Shown here: positions 1-12,234 of the stretch, piece by piece | Position numbering within the stretch: the stretch's first letter is position 1 | How the letters are laid out: every line of letters starts with the position of its first letter | Source: Nymphaea colorata | Taxonomy: Eukaryota; Streptophyta; Magnoliopsida; Nymphaeales; Nymphaeaceae | NCBI RefSeq assembly: GCF_008831285.2 | Contig: NC_045142.1 | Location: 16,991,354 to 17,055,353 of the forward strand | Length of the DNA stretch: 64,000 nucleotides | Direction: 5' to 3' | The notes under the pieces: generated by a model | What the model saw: the letters and a program-made list of their open reading frames with translations, nothing else | Databases searched by the model: none | What the model was told of the DNA's origin: nothing | Program-made: the position numbers and the translations under genes

Positions 1-238
1 TTTTGTTTAAAATGGTACATACAAAAGAAAAAGAAGATTAAGGAGAAGAAGAACAAAAAGAAGCAGAATACATAAACAAATGGCATGAGATGGGGGTGAA
101 AGAGACAGTGCCCCCCTCCATTGCCCACCCTTGGGTTGCTGGGGTAGCAATGTTGCAGTGGGAATACGAACGGCTGCAACAAGGAGGGGTTGCAATGTCT
201 TTTGGTCATCGATCAAGATTCACATAGAATATGAAAAG

Positions 239-287
239 GAAGAAGAAGAAGAAGAAGAAGAAGAAGAAGAAGAAGAAGAAGAAGAAG
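239..287 (+). repeat. (GAA)n microsatellite
   Basis: About 16 uninterrupted GAA units run across the line break at 240 and end in GCAACAC. This is seen directly. Confidence 0.95.
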
Positions 288-534
288 CAACACAATAGAT
301 AAAGAAAATGTCATGACAAGGAGAGAGATAGAGGTGTGTATGCATGTGTGAGTACCTCAAGCTTGGCTGCTTCTTGCTGCATAATAGTTGCTTTAAGATT
401 ATCTTAGCCCAATGGTGAAAATCCTAGTGCTCGCTACCAATGATTGTTATAAAGCTTACATGGAGGACACTGATGACGTTTGAAAACCTCATACAATCAA
501 AGGACACAGAGGACCCAAATGAAAAAATTGGGGA

Positions 535-650
535 ACACAAACCATGGGGAAGAAAGAGAAAAGTTACGGAAAAAACTACACGGAGAGGAAAGAGAAAAAG
601 TTCGGGGACAAAAAACGTGGTGGGAGGAAAGAGAAAATTTTTTCAATTTT
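535..650 (+). repeat. imperfect ~40-bp purine-rich repeat, three units
   Basis: Three similar blocks carry the core GGAAAGAGAAAA or GAAAGAGAAAAG, each followed by a TTACGG, TTCGGG or TTTT tail. The peptide read from it (repeated Gly-Glu-Glu-Arg-Glu) only reflects the repeat. Confidence 0.55.
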
Positions 651-659
651 TTTTTTCAA

Positions 660-1065
660 AAGGTGAGTTGTACTGGTGAAAAAAATTGCCGGTATACTAT
701 CGACCTATACCACCAATACAAATGGTATTTGTACAGTGAGTTGATAGCCATTTACAGGTGGAAAAGTCACGAGTGTAAGTAAAATATTATAACTATGACT
801 GCTTCACCAATATAACATTGGAAAAGTCACCAGTGTAAGTAAAATATTATAACTGTGACTGCTTCACCAATATAACATTGGCAATATAAAAATCAACGAA
901 AAAATCACTGGTGTAAAAATGGTTTCAATAACATTCATCACCAGTATAAGCCTTGCATTATTTTCATGAAATTCAACACCAGCATATGTTTTTTACCAGT
1001 GAAATCCATCATTGCTATAATGTGCCAATGATAGCACCGATATAGGCCTGCTTTTTGTAGCATTA
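660..1065. mobile_element. possible CACTA-type subterminal repeat region
   Basis: A short motif of the form CACCAGTGTAAG or ACCAGTATAAG recurs many times in both orientations (for example near 766, 826, 905, 940, 975 and 1035). The block ends at about 1050-1063 with CTTTTTGTAGCATT. CACTA elements have dense short subterminal repeats and a terminus ending TTTTTGTAGTG, so this fits a degenerate end. No transposase and no opposite end were found, so the call is inference. Confidence 0.3.
761..880 (+). repeat. 60-bp tandem duplication, two units
   Basis: Units 761-820 and 821-880 are both 60 bp and differ at two positions (771/831 and 795/855). Each starts GAAAAGTCAC and ends TATAACATTG. Such high identity suggests a recent duplication. 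Confidence 0.95.
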
Positions 1066-1329
1066 ATACTAAAATTTTTCTTATAATTGTCTATGAGGAC
1101 AATGAAGTCCTATTTAACTGCAACCAGAGCCAAGATAGTCAGTGGGGAACGAAGCTCTTTCACCTTTTCAATTGCTAGACCACATGACCTAAATGCAAAG
1201 AGGTAGTCAAGAAAGTCTAAAGCACTCAAGCAAGAGAATGTCACGTGATTAAATTTTTGAAGAAACTATATATCACCAACAAAGAGTTAGACCATTGGAC
1301 TAAAAATGGTTATGGCAATCCTTTTAGCA

Positions 1330-3235
1330 AGATTTAGGGCAGCGTTCAGAACTGAACAAGATCCAAGTTCAAGCAGATACTGATCTTTATGATTATGAAT
1401 CTGAAAAGCTCCCCAAGAATGAACTGGAGAATTGTTTAATTGAGGAGCTCTTCTGAAAGCAAAAGTCTAGAATTGCTTGGACAAATAATGGTGAAAGGAA
1501 TTCTAGGTTTTTTCAGTCAATGGTAAATAGAAATGAGCACATGAGAAGATGTTGGGCATTAAAGTCTATTGGATTCAGTGAAGAGGACATGTATGGCATG
1601 CATAAAGTCCGCTGAGATTTTATCATGTCTTTCATTAGTGATGATGATTCTGATAGAGAAGTATTTTCAAACATTGAGTCAGCCCCAAAGGTTTTTGAAG
1701 AAAAAATAAGTTGTTGTTTAAAAGAGAAGAGTTTGCAAGAGTTGTATTCAGTAGGAAAAGTGGAAAGGCTACTGGCTTGGACAGGTTTGGAGCTGAATTC
1801 CACAAAAAAATTTGGCACATTATTGGAGATGATTTGGCTGCTGTATTATGAGAATTTTTCAAGATTGAAAAATTTGTTAAGCAGATCAATAAGCACATAT
1901 AGTGCTGATACCAAAATGCAATGTTGCTATTAACATAACTGATTTTAGGCAATTGTACAGTGCAGTGACTTATGTAAAATAATTACAAAAGTGATGACAT
2001 ATTGAATGAAATTTATCCTTGGTAGAATTATAAGATGTGAGCAAAGTACTTTCCTTTCTAGAAGGATCATGCAAAGCTCGATTTTGCTGGTCCATGAGGT
2101 TTCAAACAGCTTGGACATATATAAAAATCACAATGTAGTGTTTAAACTTGATGTGTCAAAGCATATGACAACTCGAGTAAGCTTTGTTAAAAAATGTCTT
2201 GCTTTTTTGGGGTTTCATGAAGATTGTGTCTGCAGTGTTATGCACCATGTGGCTTCCTATCCCCATTGATTTTCAATGTGGCTGCTGAATCTTATTTAAG
2301 AAGTTGAAAGCTAAGAATTCAAGAAATAATATATGTATCCCCAATTTCTTGGTTCTAATATATTATCTCCTCATATTATTTTTGTAGATGACATGATGAT
2401 AGGCAAACTATTTTTGCTGTGCAGAATGCTATGGATAATTATGGCATGCAAGGTTGAGATTTAATCCTATTAAATCATCTATCATTCCTTTTATTGCGGA
2501 TGAAAATGTAGGCAATGAAATTGTATAATGGCTGGGGTGGAAGAAGGGGAAACTTCCTTTGGTGTATCTTGGAGTTCCCTTCCTTGTCGGGAAATTCAAG
2601 CATGAGTATGGAGTGGGACTACTAAGTAAAGCTGAAAAGAAACTTGCCAGTTGGAAGGGCAAGTTGCTTTCTTATGCAGGAAGGATTTGCCTTTTTAAGC
2701 ATGTGACACAGCATGTGATTTATTTTAGCTAATGGTGTTCAATATTCCAAATACCATCTTTGCTAGAATTGAAAGGTCTTGTAATCAATTTTTTTGGGGA
2801 GAAGGTAGAGGACATTTCAGAATGAACCTTGTGAAGTGGAGCAAATTAGGCTTACCTTGTGAAAAGGGGTTTGAAATGGTGGATTTGTTCTGCTACAATA
2901 AGACTTTGATGCCATTCTTTGCTCTAAAAGTTAAAATTTTAAATTCGATTTGGGAACACAATTCTACAAGAAAAAGTATTTGAAGTATGGTAGTTTATGG
3001 ACCATTAAAACCAAGCCTTTTATGTCTTGGGCATGGAAGAGCATTTTGACAAGGTGGGAGGAGATCTCCCATTTAGTTGAATGGAGAATTAGGACTGGGA
3101 ACTCTGTGTTGCTTCGGAATGAAAACTAGGAGCTAGGCCTATTGAAGTGTCATCCTAATGAGAGTTCAAGTCTCCGATCTATACATTTCCATGGTGGTAG
3201 ATTGTACTTTTATGAGATTTTAGAAAATATCTCTT
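1330..3235 (+). mobile_element. dead LINE (L1-like) retrotransposon, linker and reverse transcriptase
   Basis: Frames joined across many stops follow the order of plant L1-like ORF2. First comes the linker between endonuclease and RT, with a KQKSRIAWTNNGERNSRFF-type segment near 1455-1520. Next are RT blocks: an FILGRII...ILLVHEV and VFKLDVSKHMT segment at 2006-2269 (family form F-K-x-D-x-x-K-A-x-D), then LPLVYLGVPF and ASWKGKLLSYAGRICLFKH at 2545-2700. Last is the post-RT region with FARIERSCNQFFWG near 2755-2800 and a WAWKSIL motif near 3030. The endonuclease is not recognisable and the frame breaks many times, so it cannot be active. No poly-A tail or target-site duplication was identified. 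Confidence 0.8.
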
Positions 3236-3239
3236 AGAT

Positions 3240-5950
3240 GGGACAATGTAGATTGAAGAAGAGTGAGGTGGCACAATCTTATTAATCTGAATCCTAATGA
3301 AACCATTTGGATCCATTTATAAGGTTCATCAGATCATATCTTCATATTTTAGATCTAAACACCAATGTTTATCATATTTTGGTTCCATGTTTTAGATCTC
3401 ATAAAAAGAATTTGGATCACACTAAAGTAATTTGGACCACTATATAAGAAACTTGATCCTAGTGAAAGCGTCATTTGGCTATAGTAAAACAAGTTTTATC
3501 CACAGTTGACAATTTTTTGTTTCATACTTGGATTGATGGAAGAATGAGTCACCGGATCAGAGACTTGACTTGATTACTCAGTTGGATTATGTCACAAATT
3601 TTTATGGTACGCTTTTCTATAGATAGATCACGAAAGAAAGTGTGTTACAATTTCAGGTTTGATTTTTTCATTAAGTAGAATTGAATAACATGTAATATGA
3701 ATATTTGCATATACTTTTTAAAGTTTGTGATATTCGACAATGCAAAAAATAACAAACTTTAGTATTCAACAATGCACCACAAAAAAAATCATGTAATTAG
3801 TTGGCAATCGTAATTGACTAGGCAAACCCTGACTTGTGATCCAGTAAATGGATGATCCTAGTATACTTAGGTGACTTGCGACTTGGACTTGTGAGTTTGC
3901 CAACTATGGTTTTATCCTTTGTAAATATCATCTTAACTTAGTACAAAACATCAAACCGTACTAAAATTTATTTAACTGTTGTAACATGACATTTTTTAAG
4001 CAAAAGAGGCCAAATGTGGGTGGCATCACTCAAGAAGCATTTTAAAAATTTCAATATTATTTTATGATTGAAATCCTAAAATGGATAGCTGGGATAAATT
4101 TTGTGACAATGTAGAATGATCTAGTGATTTTGGATCTATATTGGATCTGTAATTGAGGACTGACATATACATTTGGATTTGGAAAAAAGAGGATTTGAAA
4201 TTAAATTTGGATTGAAGGATTTGAAACAGAGATTTGATTCAAATGGTTTTTGGATCTTAGATTTTGGATTGATATGATATGTAGAATAGAGATCCGGATT
4301 TGGAATAGACAATAGAGATTGTATTGCTGACTTGGACCAAAATCCCAGGTCTAAAGTAGATTGTGGATTGGTTCCTGGATATGAATCCTGATTGATAATT
4401 AAAGATCGATATTTGATAGGAAGAATCAGATATGGAGTAGAAAATATATCATGGGCTTGCTTATAATTGGGATATGAATGAAGATTTGAGTTATAGAAGG
4501 ATGGCAATTTGGATCTAGTAGTGTGGGTCTAGATACAAAATGTAGACTAGATACTGATTTTGAAGAAAGTTGGGTGTACTTTATCTAGGTCCTTCTAGAC
4601 TCAGTGAGGTTTCAGCCATGCTAACTGAAACTGGTTGCGTTAGAGATTTGATCAAAGGTCACTTAAGGTTTGACCAAGGTTGACAGGGTCGAATCTATTG
4701 ACCTGGCTTGAGTCAAATAGGTTTGACAAGGGACCTAGGCCCGAATTGAGACTACCTAGACTACACCCAACCAAATGGACTTGATGAGCCAGGTGGTTTT
4801 GTCTTGGCTCGAGATCAGGGCTCACATATTTCAAGCATTCATGCTAAACATAAGTCTACTAAGTTTAAAACTTAGGAAGACATAAAATGCAAATATGGAA
4901 AAAGACCAAAGTACCCTTACACGTCCCATGCAGAATGGCCATTTTTCTTTTGATTTCCATGCCTAGTTTTTAAATGGAATTATGTGATATAAATCATTCC
5001 ACATTGAAGACCATGCAAAAATTTTCTTGTATATGGAATTTCATGTCAAAAATTTTCCCACATTATCCAGAAATTGAGTTTTAAAAATTGACTTGATTGT
5101 TTTGGGAATTGATACTAATGGAGTGATCTAGAAATGACCTAGACTGAAGCTGCCCAATCATGACAATCTGAAAAACTGAAGAATACGTATGAGAATTGAG
5201 ATAGAAATTGGGTCACAAGGTCACTATAAGCATCATTAGTGAAATGACTCGATCTAGTGAAGGATTAGTGATGAATTGATCTGCTTCTTGGACATTTGAA
5301 CTCAAACCAATCTGAGGTAAGCTAAATTGAGCTAGGAAAAAACAATGGTGAAGTCAGTTCAAGCAGATTACCCTCGACCGAGCCAGAATTGAAACTACGA
5401 TTTTGCGGAGTATAATGAGTTTGTCCTGAGATAGGGTTTTTCCTAGCTAAGCTAGTTCAAGGAGGTTGAACTTTATGAGCCACTAAGGGCGAGCTTCTTC
5501 AGCCAAAATAAGCTAGACTTGAGTATGGTTGGGAAATTGGCAGCAAAATTGAGCTTGAATTATATCACTTCCTCATAAATCATTACATTTGAGCTCCCAT
5601 TGATTGGTCTAAATTAATTGGAATGTCTATAGAAAATTACTCTATGAGCCACTAAAGTTAAGTTGGTTTGATTATGATTGTCCTATGCTAAGCTTGGTTT
5701 GAAATTTGATTGCACTTTTGGGGTTATAATGAGCTCATCTCCTTAGAAATGAGCTGTTTTGGCTCAATTGGACCAAACTAAATATCGACAAATTGAGGTT
5801 TTTATCACTAGTAGATAAATTTGACCTAGAAGGGGATTGATTGTAGGGAACTAGTGTTCAACAGGGTAATTTCTAGAATTTACTAATTTTTTACTAAGAA
5901 ATGAGGCCAAGATGGTAAAAATGGTACTAGGTAACCATGGAGAATTGAGG
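3240..5950. repeat. old non-coding repeat, possibly decayed long-LTR sequence
   Basis: There is no credible coding sequence. From 3,290 to 3,480 and 4,120 to 4,510 the words TTGGATC, GATTTGGAT and TTGGATT recur densely. From 4,620 to 5,900 the text becomes rich in TTGACC, TTTGACC and GAGCT words, like the interior of the long LTR at 59.9-63.9 kb. An old long LTR in this place is an inference from style; I could not align it by eye. Confidence 0.3.
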
Positions 5951-6179
5951 TTCTGTTAGATCCTAAATCTGTAGGCCTAAATTAAATAGGTTGAATCAAT
6001 TTTCGGCAAAGGTGCCAATGTAAGTTGAAAGCTTTTGGAAGACGTTGATAAAATGGTTTGAAAACAGGTTGAAGATCGTTTGAAAACTGTTTAAAAATAG
6101 ACCAGGGTATGATAACAGATGGCTGGGGCAGGGTTTAGGGTAAAGTGGAAAAATGTAGGTTGCTGACATACCTCCTGAT

Positions 6180-9100
6180 GCACAATAGATTGTTGTTTCA
6201 AGCTTAGTGTCTATCAAATTGGATCGCATAAATTACTTTTTTTGGTGATTCCAAATAGAATTCGTGATCTTTTTCTCTCAAGATTTACTTAAAACTGTTA
6301 TGGATCATCATATGCTCCTTACCAAGTTTTTACTCAAGACAAAAAGAAGTCTTTAATATTGAAAAGGACCAACCAGTTTGTCTTATTTGGATAAAGCTCA
6401 TCATTGGAATCAAATAAAGAGGTGTCATTATAAGAGGAAATGAAAATTCAATGACAGAAATAAGAACCAAATCAATAGGAACAATTCTAACAATTGTTTC
6501 TCTATGATATGTCAATATTGTCAGTAGAAAAACTGCACCACTAAGAATTACTATAACATACCCAAGGTGTTTGCGGCATGGGCAGCCCATGATAGCCGCA
6601 ATCCTTCTTTGTGCTTGGATATCAAGGCCATGTATCATATGACATTTGACACTGCATGCCTGCACTCTAAAGCTAATGGACAAGGCTCAAACAAGGTAAT
6701 AGTAGCTAACAATTCAGCCATGCTAGTTACTAGTTCAAGTACAACTGTATTAACTCACAATTCATCAATGTAATGTTTTCCATGTGCCAAAAATTTAAAA
6801 AAATTTACTCTATTTAGCTCAATTTACTATTGATGATTAGTGTTGTTTTGAGTGCTACCCTACTACATTTCTGGTTAATCATATATACACTGTGAGGGGT
6901 GCTTCATCAAGGATAAACTAGAAACAGGGTCTATAAATGGGCTTCAAACCTACATGGATGGTTTGGTTTCACTTTTTCCAATTTCTGATGTGCTTCAATT
7001 ATCAAAGCGTTAGCTATCAAATTGGGCATCCAAGTCAACAAACACTTTCTTTTTGCATAAATATAAGTTATTGATTGTACTCTGCTTTCATTTCTTTTTG
7101 CTTCAATTATGTTGCTTATAAGATGCTTTCTCATCCTTCCTCTAAGATTTGCATGTTGAATCCTTTGGAATTTATTTATGCTGTTTTTTGGGGACCAGCC
7201 CCACATGCTTTTAAAGGAGTTATCTATTCCCGTCAAGGTTCTCATGATTTTTTTCAATTTGAGCTTAAAGTAACATGTAGGCCCAAATTTTAAAAAATAT
7301 TATGGAAAACCGTCTTTCTTCTCGAATTAAATTTTTTAACTCTGATTAGTGTGTTGAGTTCGTGTCAAAGTCCTCAAACTTCCTAATCCAAAATGAGATT
7401 TAGTTGTGGCTTTCTTTCCCTTGCATGCTACAATGAAATGACATTGTAGAGTGCAAACATTGTCATGTTCTTTAAAATAGAATGACTCATGTATGTTGGA
7501 CTTCCTACCAGTTTTTGGGTAGAGCTAAACAACTGCACTACTCTATCCATATTCCCAGCTCACCACCGACATCACTTCTAACTTTCTTCACGCATGAGCC
7601 CATGAGTAATGAGCTTGGGGAGGGGCACCTTAACCAATCTCATAGTTTTGGATCAGCTAGGTTGTCGCCTAGGCTGAATAAGTTGCCTCATGATGATAGT
7701 CATAGTACAGATAAATTGAGGATCCAAATTCAGGTTCAGATAGTCACCATTCCGAAGATCAAAATTCAAGTTCAAATTAGTAACCAAACTATAGACAAAA
7801 GTTATTCCTCTTCAAGAATTCAGATATTCCTATAGGATAGAGTCAATCCATGATTAGAACCTATCATATGGCAACACATTCCATGGATGAAACTAGAATT
7901 CCTAAAACTTTTCAGCCTCTATTAATGAAGAAATTGAGCTTATGGAAACTATGAAAAAAGGTAGAAGGGATCCTAAATGGGTCAAAGAGATGGAAGAAAA
8001 AAATGTTTGTCCTCAACAAATACAAATTGTGTGTCTTAGCTTCTCTTACCAAGTTAATAAACATAGTGAGGTGCAAATGGATTTATAAAATAAATAGAAG
8101 CTATAATGGGGCTATAGCTAAATATAAAGTCAGATATGTCACAAAGGGGTAGAGTCAATAGGAAAGCATTCACTACATTGAGACATTCAGTCTTGTGATT
8201 ATGGCAGTCACAATTTGTATAGATCTTGCTACTGATATATCAAGAATAGAAACTTCAACTGATGGATGTAAATAATGCTTTTCTTTATGAGATTCTCAAG
8301 GACACTGTATACATGTTTCAACTACCAGGATTTAAAGAGAAACATTTTACTATGTTTGTCTCCTATATGAAGCCCTTTAAGGCTTAAAATATGCTTCCAA
8401 GGCATGGTTTGATAGATTGCAATACTATCTTCAATGCTAGGGATATCAAAAGTCTCAATCAGTCTCATCTCTATTTATCAGAAAGAGTAATGAGAGCATG
8501 ATCTATGTACTAATTTTTGTTGATGATATTATTGTTGCAAATAGTTTTGTTAGAAAGTGCAGGCTTAATGAGCAGATTTGAGTTTCAATAAAATTAGCCT
8601 TCTTAAATAATTTCTTGGTACAATCAAAGAAAAAGAAAATCAATTTCCTGTGCAAAGGCTATATATTACAGATCTTGTCAAACATGTAAATATGTCTGAA
8701 TGCAAACCAATCAATAGTTCTGCAGTGGCTAATGTCACTTCATCCAAGTACGATGGTGAATTACTTGAAGAAAGGACTTCACACATAAGTATTATTAGTG
8801 CCCTTACTATGTCGCCCTCATTAGACCAATTATCATATACACTATAAACCATGCCAGTTTACACAAAACTTCAATCTAGAGCACTAGAGCTACGTGAAAC
8901 ACATCTTTTAGAATCTAAAGAAATCCATTTAATATGTCTTACTATTCTCTCAAAGTAATAATCATGCTCCAACTATTTAATCTCATGCAGACTAAGCATG
9001 ATGCCTTGATGACAGGTCTACCAGTGGATACGTAGCTTATCTAGGCAACCATGTCATATAATGGTCTTCATCTAAACAACATACCATTGCAAAGTCACAG

Positions 9101-9436
9101 AAGTTGAAAATCAAGTGTTAGCTAGAGCTGCTACTGAAGTCATTTGATTAAAGTCTGTTTTAATGGAACTTGATTTCAATAATGATTTAAGACCATTCTT
9201 AAATGTTATAATCTTGAAAAAAACTACTTGTCCATGAATCAAGTATTTATGCAAGAACAAACCACGTGGACTTGGATTACCACTTTGTCATAGAATGAGT
9301 TGCTAGTCAGTTAAAATTTGGAGGTCAAATATGTTGATACTGATAATCATATTGCAAACATATTATGGTTCTTCTTAACTGGAATTCTCTTAGTTCAAAT
9401 CCAAATTCAATCTCAATGAGATTAGTTTTGAGGGGC
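6180..9436 (+). mobile_element. decayed Ty1/copia retrotransposon, gag to RNase H
   Basis: The domain order of a full copia polyprotein can be followed through many stops and frameshifts. Gag start: VSIKLDRINYF near 6,210. Zinc knuckle: CQYCQ...YYNIPKVF near 6,510-6,570. Protease and pre-integrase zone with the remnant AMYHMTFD near 6,630. Integrase: FWGPAPHAFKGVIYSRQG near 7,180-7,240. Reverse transcriptase: ETFSLVIMAVTI near 8,185, then LIFVDDIIVA near 8,510-8,540, matching the family YVDD box. RNase H end: TKHDALMT and a GNHVI-type segment near 8,990-9,060. The many stops show it is dead. It is the most complete element in the window. Confidence 0.85.
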
Positions 9437-9640
9437 AGCCTTAGTAATGATGTGCAATTACTCCATCATTATGATCAAGAGAAGAAATATATAAATGAGG
9501 AATGTGATCTTACCTTCATAAGCAACATGCCAACAAGAGATTTTAGCTGTTCTTGTAATAAAAAAAATGCAATGAATCTGATCTATATCCACAAATTATG
9601 CACATTGGTGTAACATCCAATTTCAATAAAGGAAACCCTC
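9437..9640 (+). repeat. possible 3' LTR of the 6.2-9.4 kb copia element
   Basis: Directly after the RNase H region comes a purine stretch (GAGGGGCAG), then CTTAGTAATGATG. Plant copia 3' LTRs often follow a GAGGGGGAG polypurine tract and begin TGTTAGTAA. No matching 5' LTR was located, so the far border is a guess. Confidence 0.35.
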
Positions 9641-9649
9641 ACCATTAGA

Positions 9650-9949
9650 TGATAGTCAACAATGTGAAAGGAAGAGAGGACATAGGCATATCTGTGCTAC
9701 CACTACACCTTGTGTGCGTTTGTTCTCTCTCTATCATTCTTCTCCTTGTTCTACAAGTGGCAGGATTTGCATTGAGTTAGGAGGACAAGTTTGCACTAAG
9801 GGTGTTTGGACTGAGGTCGAGTGCATCAAGAGTGCTTGGGTTTAAGAAGGACATGCGTGGAACTGGTTGAAGATGTAGTCAGGACATGGACTAAATAGGT
9901 TCTAGCCTAAGCATTCATTATATAGACCCATGAGGTCACAAGGGTTAGG
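9650..9949. other. non-coding stretch between two copia remnants
   Basis: I see no protein-like frame or repeat here. It separates the plus-strand element ending near 9.6 kb from the minus-strand element that begins near 12.1 kb and runs down to about 9.95 kb. Confidence 0.4.
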
Positions 9950-12110
9950 TAGTAGACAAGAAGAAATATGAAATGGTGACAAGATTATTCACTATCCATT
10001 TATGTTACTAACTGATGAAAGGTGGAACTCACGGTCTTCAACAAAGTGCCCTTCATCAAATAAAGCATGGTGGGAGAGGTAAAGTGACCGAGCATAAGTA
10101 GATGTTCATAACAAAGGTAGTTTTTGTGCTTAACCACAAAAAAGTCGAAGAGATTTGTGGTATAGTAGTTGCTGAAATATCCCTTTATATGGTTACTGGC
10201 ATCCAAGACTCTATATAAAAGCCCCATTGATGGTATAAATGGAAATTTAGAAATCATCCACCCAAAGTTTTGACTCTTGTAAGCATTGTCTGAATGGTAA
10301 CATCTGTTTCGAAAACATGACAGGTTTCTGCACTATTAGTATATTTTGCTCCATAATTTGGAGACAAGAAAACCAATGAAAAATCCCACTTTGTTGTCAG
10401 GAAGGACTTAAATAGTGTGTGGTTGTAAGTTCTCCTCCATTATTTGTTTGGAGTTTTAATCTTTGCATGCAATTGACATTCAGTAATAGAGTTAAAGGAG
10501 AAAAAATGTTTACATGTAATTGGTAAGAGAAGCCAGAGAAACTATTTATATTATGCATATCTATCATGAGACGAGGCTAGTGAGGGTCCCCACATGTCAC
10601 CATGCACAATTTCAAGAGGTGATGAGGTTTGGTGAACTACTCACTGAAAAGGAACTTTATGTGCTTAATTTTCCAACTAGATGATGCTCACAAAATGTCT
10701 GCACATTGATCCCGGGATTGATTCTACCATGTGACTGAAGAAAATTTATTATTTTACAAGTTGCATGTCCAAGTCTCTTATGCCAATTTTCATTTGGTTT
10801 TCTTTATATCTTACTATCAGTCATGAGTGCTTCTGGACATTAGTTTGGTAAAGACCTCCTCGAGTTCTTGGTCCTTTCAATTTGATTTTCCTTGTCTATA
10901 GGCCCTTTACGTGAAAACAATAAGTGAATTGAAAGCTGCAATTGTTATCTTTACTAAACTATCCAACCGTTCAAAGGTTCTTCATAATATTGGAAACATG
11001 AAAAGCATGATTCAAACTAAATTTGTGATTGATTGTTGCCAAAGTGATGTGATCACTAACATGAGGAACTAGAGAAAGGAACCACTACAACGCCATCTCC
11101 TCAATTGTCCCTTTGATTGTTATTCATTTGAGGGTCATCCATTGTCATGTGAGTTGCCAGCGCGTTTGCATACCAGCTCCCTTCTTGTAGTTATTCAAGC
11201 ATCATTGAAGAAAAGGCTATGGAAATGTCCCAATAATCCTTCGTTGTATGCCCTCTCAGGCCCCAATATTGGCACACTGTTGGAGCTTGTTGGATCCATG
11301 AGTCCAAATATTCCTTTTAGAACCTTGATACTTGATCGATCTGAAACACTTCCATGTGAACCACTGTAGGGACCTCGATCTCTTCTCCCTGCCTGATGGG
11401 AAAATTTCCAATTGTGGTAGATGATTTTGATTGCATTTGCAGCATTCCCTTATCTTGATTTAAGAGACGATTATACAATTCAGAGAACATCATAATCATG
11501 TTTGTGGCTTATGTGGTTGTAGAAGCGAGCAAAATACATATTCATTTGGCAACCCAATGAGGCCTATTTGGATCAGTTGTTCATCAGTGACAACATAATC
11601 GGTTGCAGAAAGAGTATTAGCTGGGAATTCTATTCAGTGTAGATATGTTACCATATCGTTTGATTTCTTGATAAAGCACAGCTCTTTCTTCAATAACATG
11701 ATATGCATGGGCAAATGAGACCCGTAGGCTTTCTCCTTATTGCTCCATGCTTCACGAGATGTTTACGCTCGCATGATTTGTCCTAGCACGAATCCAGCTC
11801 AACGCAAGCTGGTTTGATCACCTCCAACAATAATAGTCTGGGGTGAGTTTATGAGTACTATCTTTTTCTGTAACAAATTGTGCTAGAGCTGAGCAGGATC
11901 TTTCCATGACTTTTACAAGGTCTTGGCTCAATATCACTTGTGTGATATGGCTCCTTAGTTGTCCTGGTTAAGTTCCACCATGGCAAGGCTTGCAATGGCA
12001 TTCCACACATGACAACCAGATTTGCGGCTGTGATGAACAGCATAATTTGCTCAAAGTGGAGAAAGAGAATAGAACATGAATGCCTTTTATTCCATAAAAG
12101 AGTTACCACT
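9950..12110 (-). mobile_element. decayed Ty1/copia element, gag-protease-integrase
   Basis: On the minus strand, gag comes first. A UBN2-type gag segment is readable between about 11,770 and 11,380 (SREAWSNKEKAYGS, LKKELCFIKKSND, LIGLPNEYV). A broken zinc-knuckle and protease segment follows near 11,290-11,140, where the expected Asp-Thr-Gly appears as YANALATHMT. A pre-integrase HKVPF segment and the integrase start PLEIVHGDMWGPSLASSHD lie near 10,640-10,565 and keep the first catalytic Asp. Integrase-like text fades below 10.2 kb. Reverse transcriptase was not seen. Stops occur in every domain. Confidence 0.75.
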
Positions 12111-12150
12111 TATCAAATGTTGTTTCATTTATATCTTCGTTTATGAAACT

Positions 12151-12152
<2 letters not shown>

Positions 12153-12230
<78 letters not shown>
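12153..12230. repeat. (AT)39 microsatellite
   Basis: 78 bp of uninterrupted AT dinucleotide. The Ile-Tyr open frame running through it is an artefact. Confidence 0.97.

Positions 12231-12234
<4 letters not shown>

Larger units (their letters stand above)
1..660. other. non-coding stretch, no gene recognised
   Basis: Open frames here are short and low in complexity (Leu-rich on minus, Lys/Glu/Arg-rich on plus) and follow purine-rich DNA rather than any protein family I know. The stretch holds a GAA microsatellite and a purine-rich imperfect repeat, listed separately. Confidence 0.6.

Noticed and set aside
7-216. Leu-rich minus-strand frame resembling a membrane peptide
   Set aside because: It is read from AAG/GAA-rich DNA next to a GAA microsatellite, with no homologue known to me and no promoter context.
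761-880. Direct repeats that might suggest a CRISPR-like or satellite array
   Set aside because: Only two abutting 60-bp units without spacers, in plant nuclear DNA. It is a simple tandem duplication.
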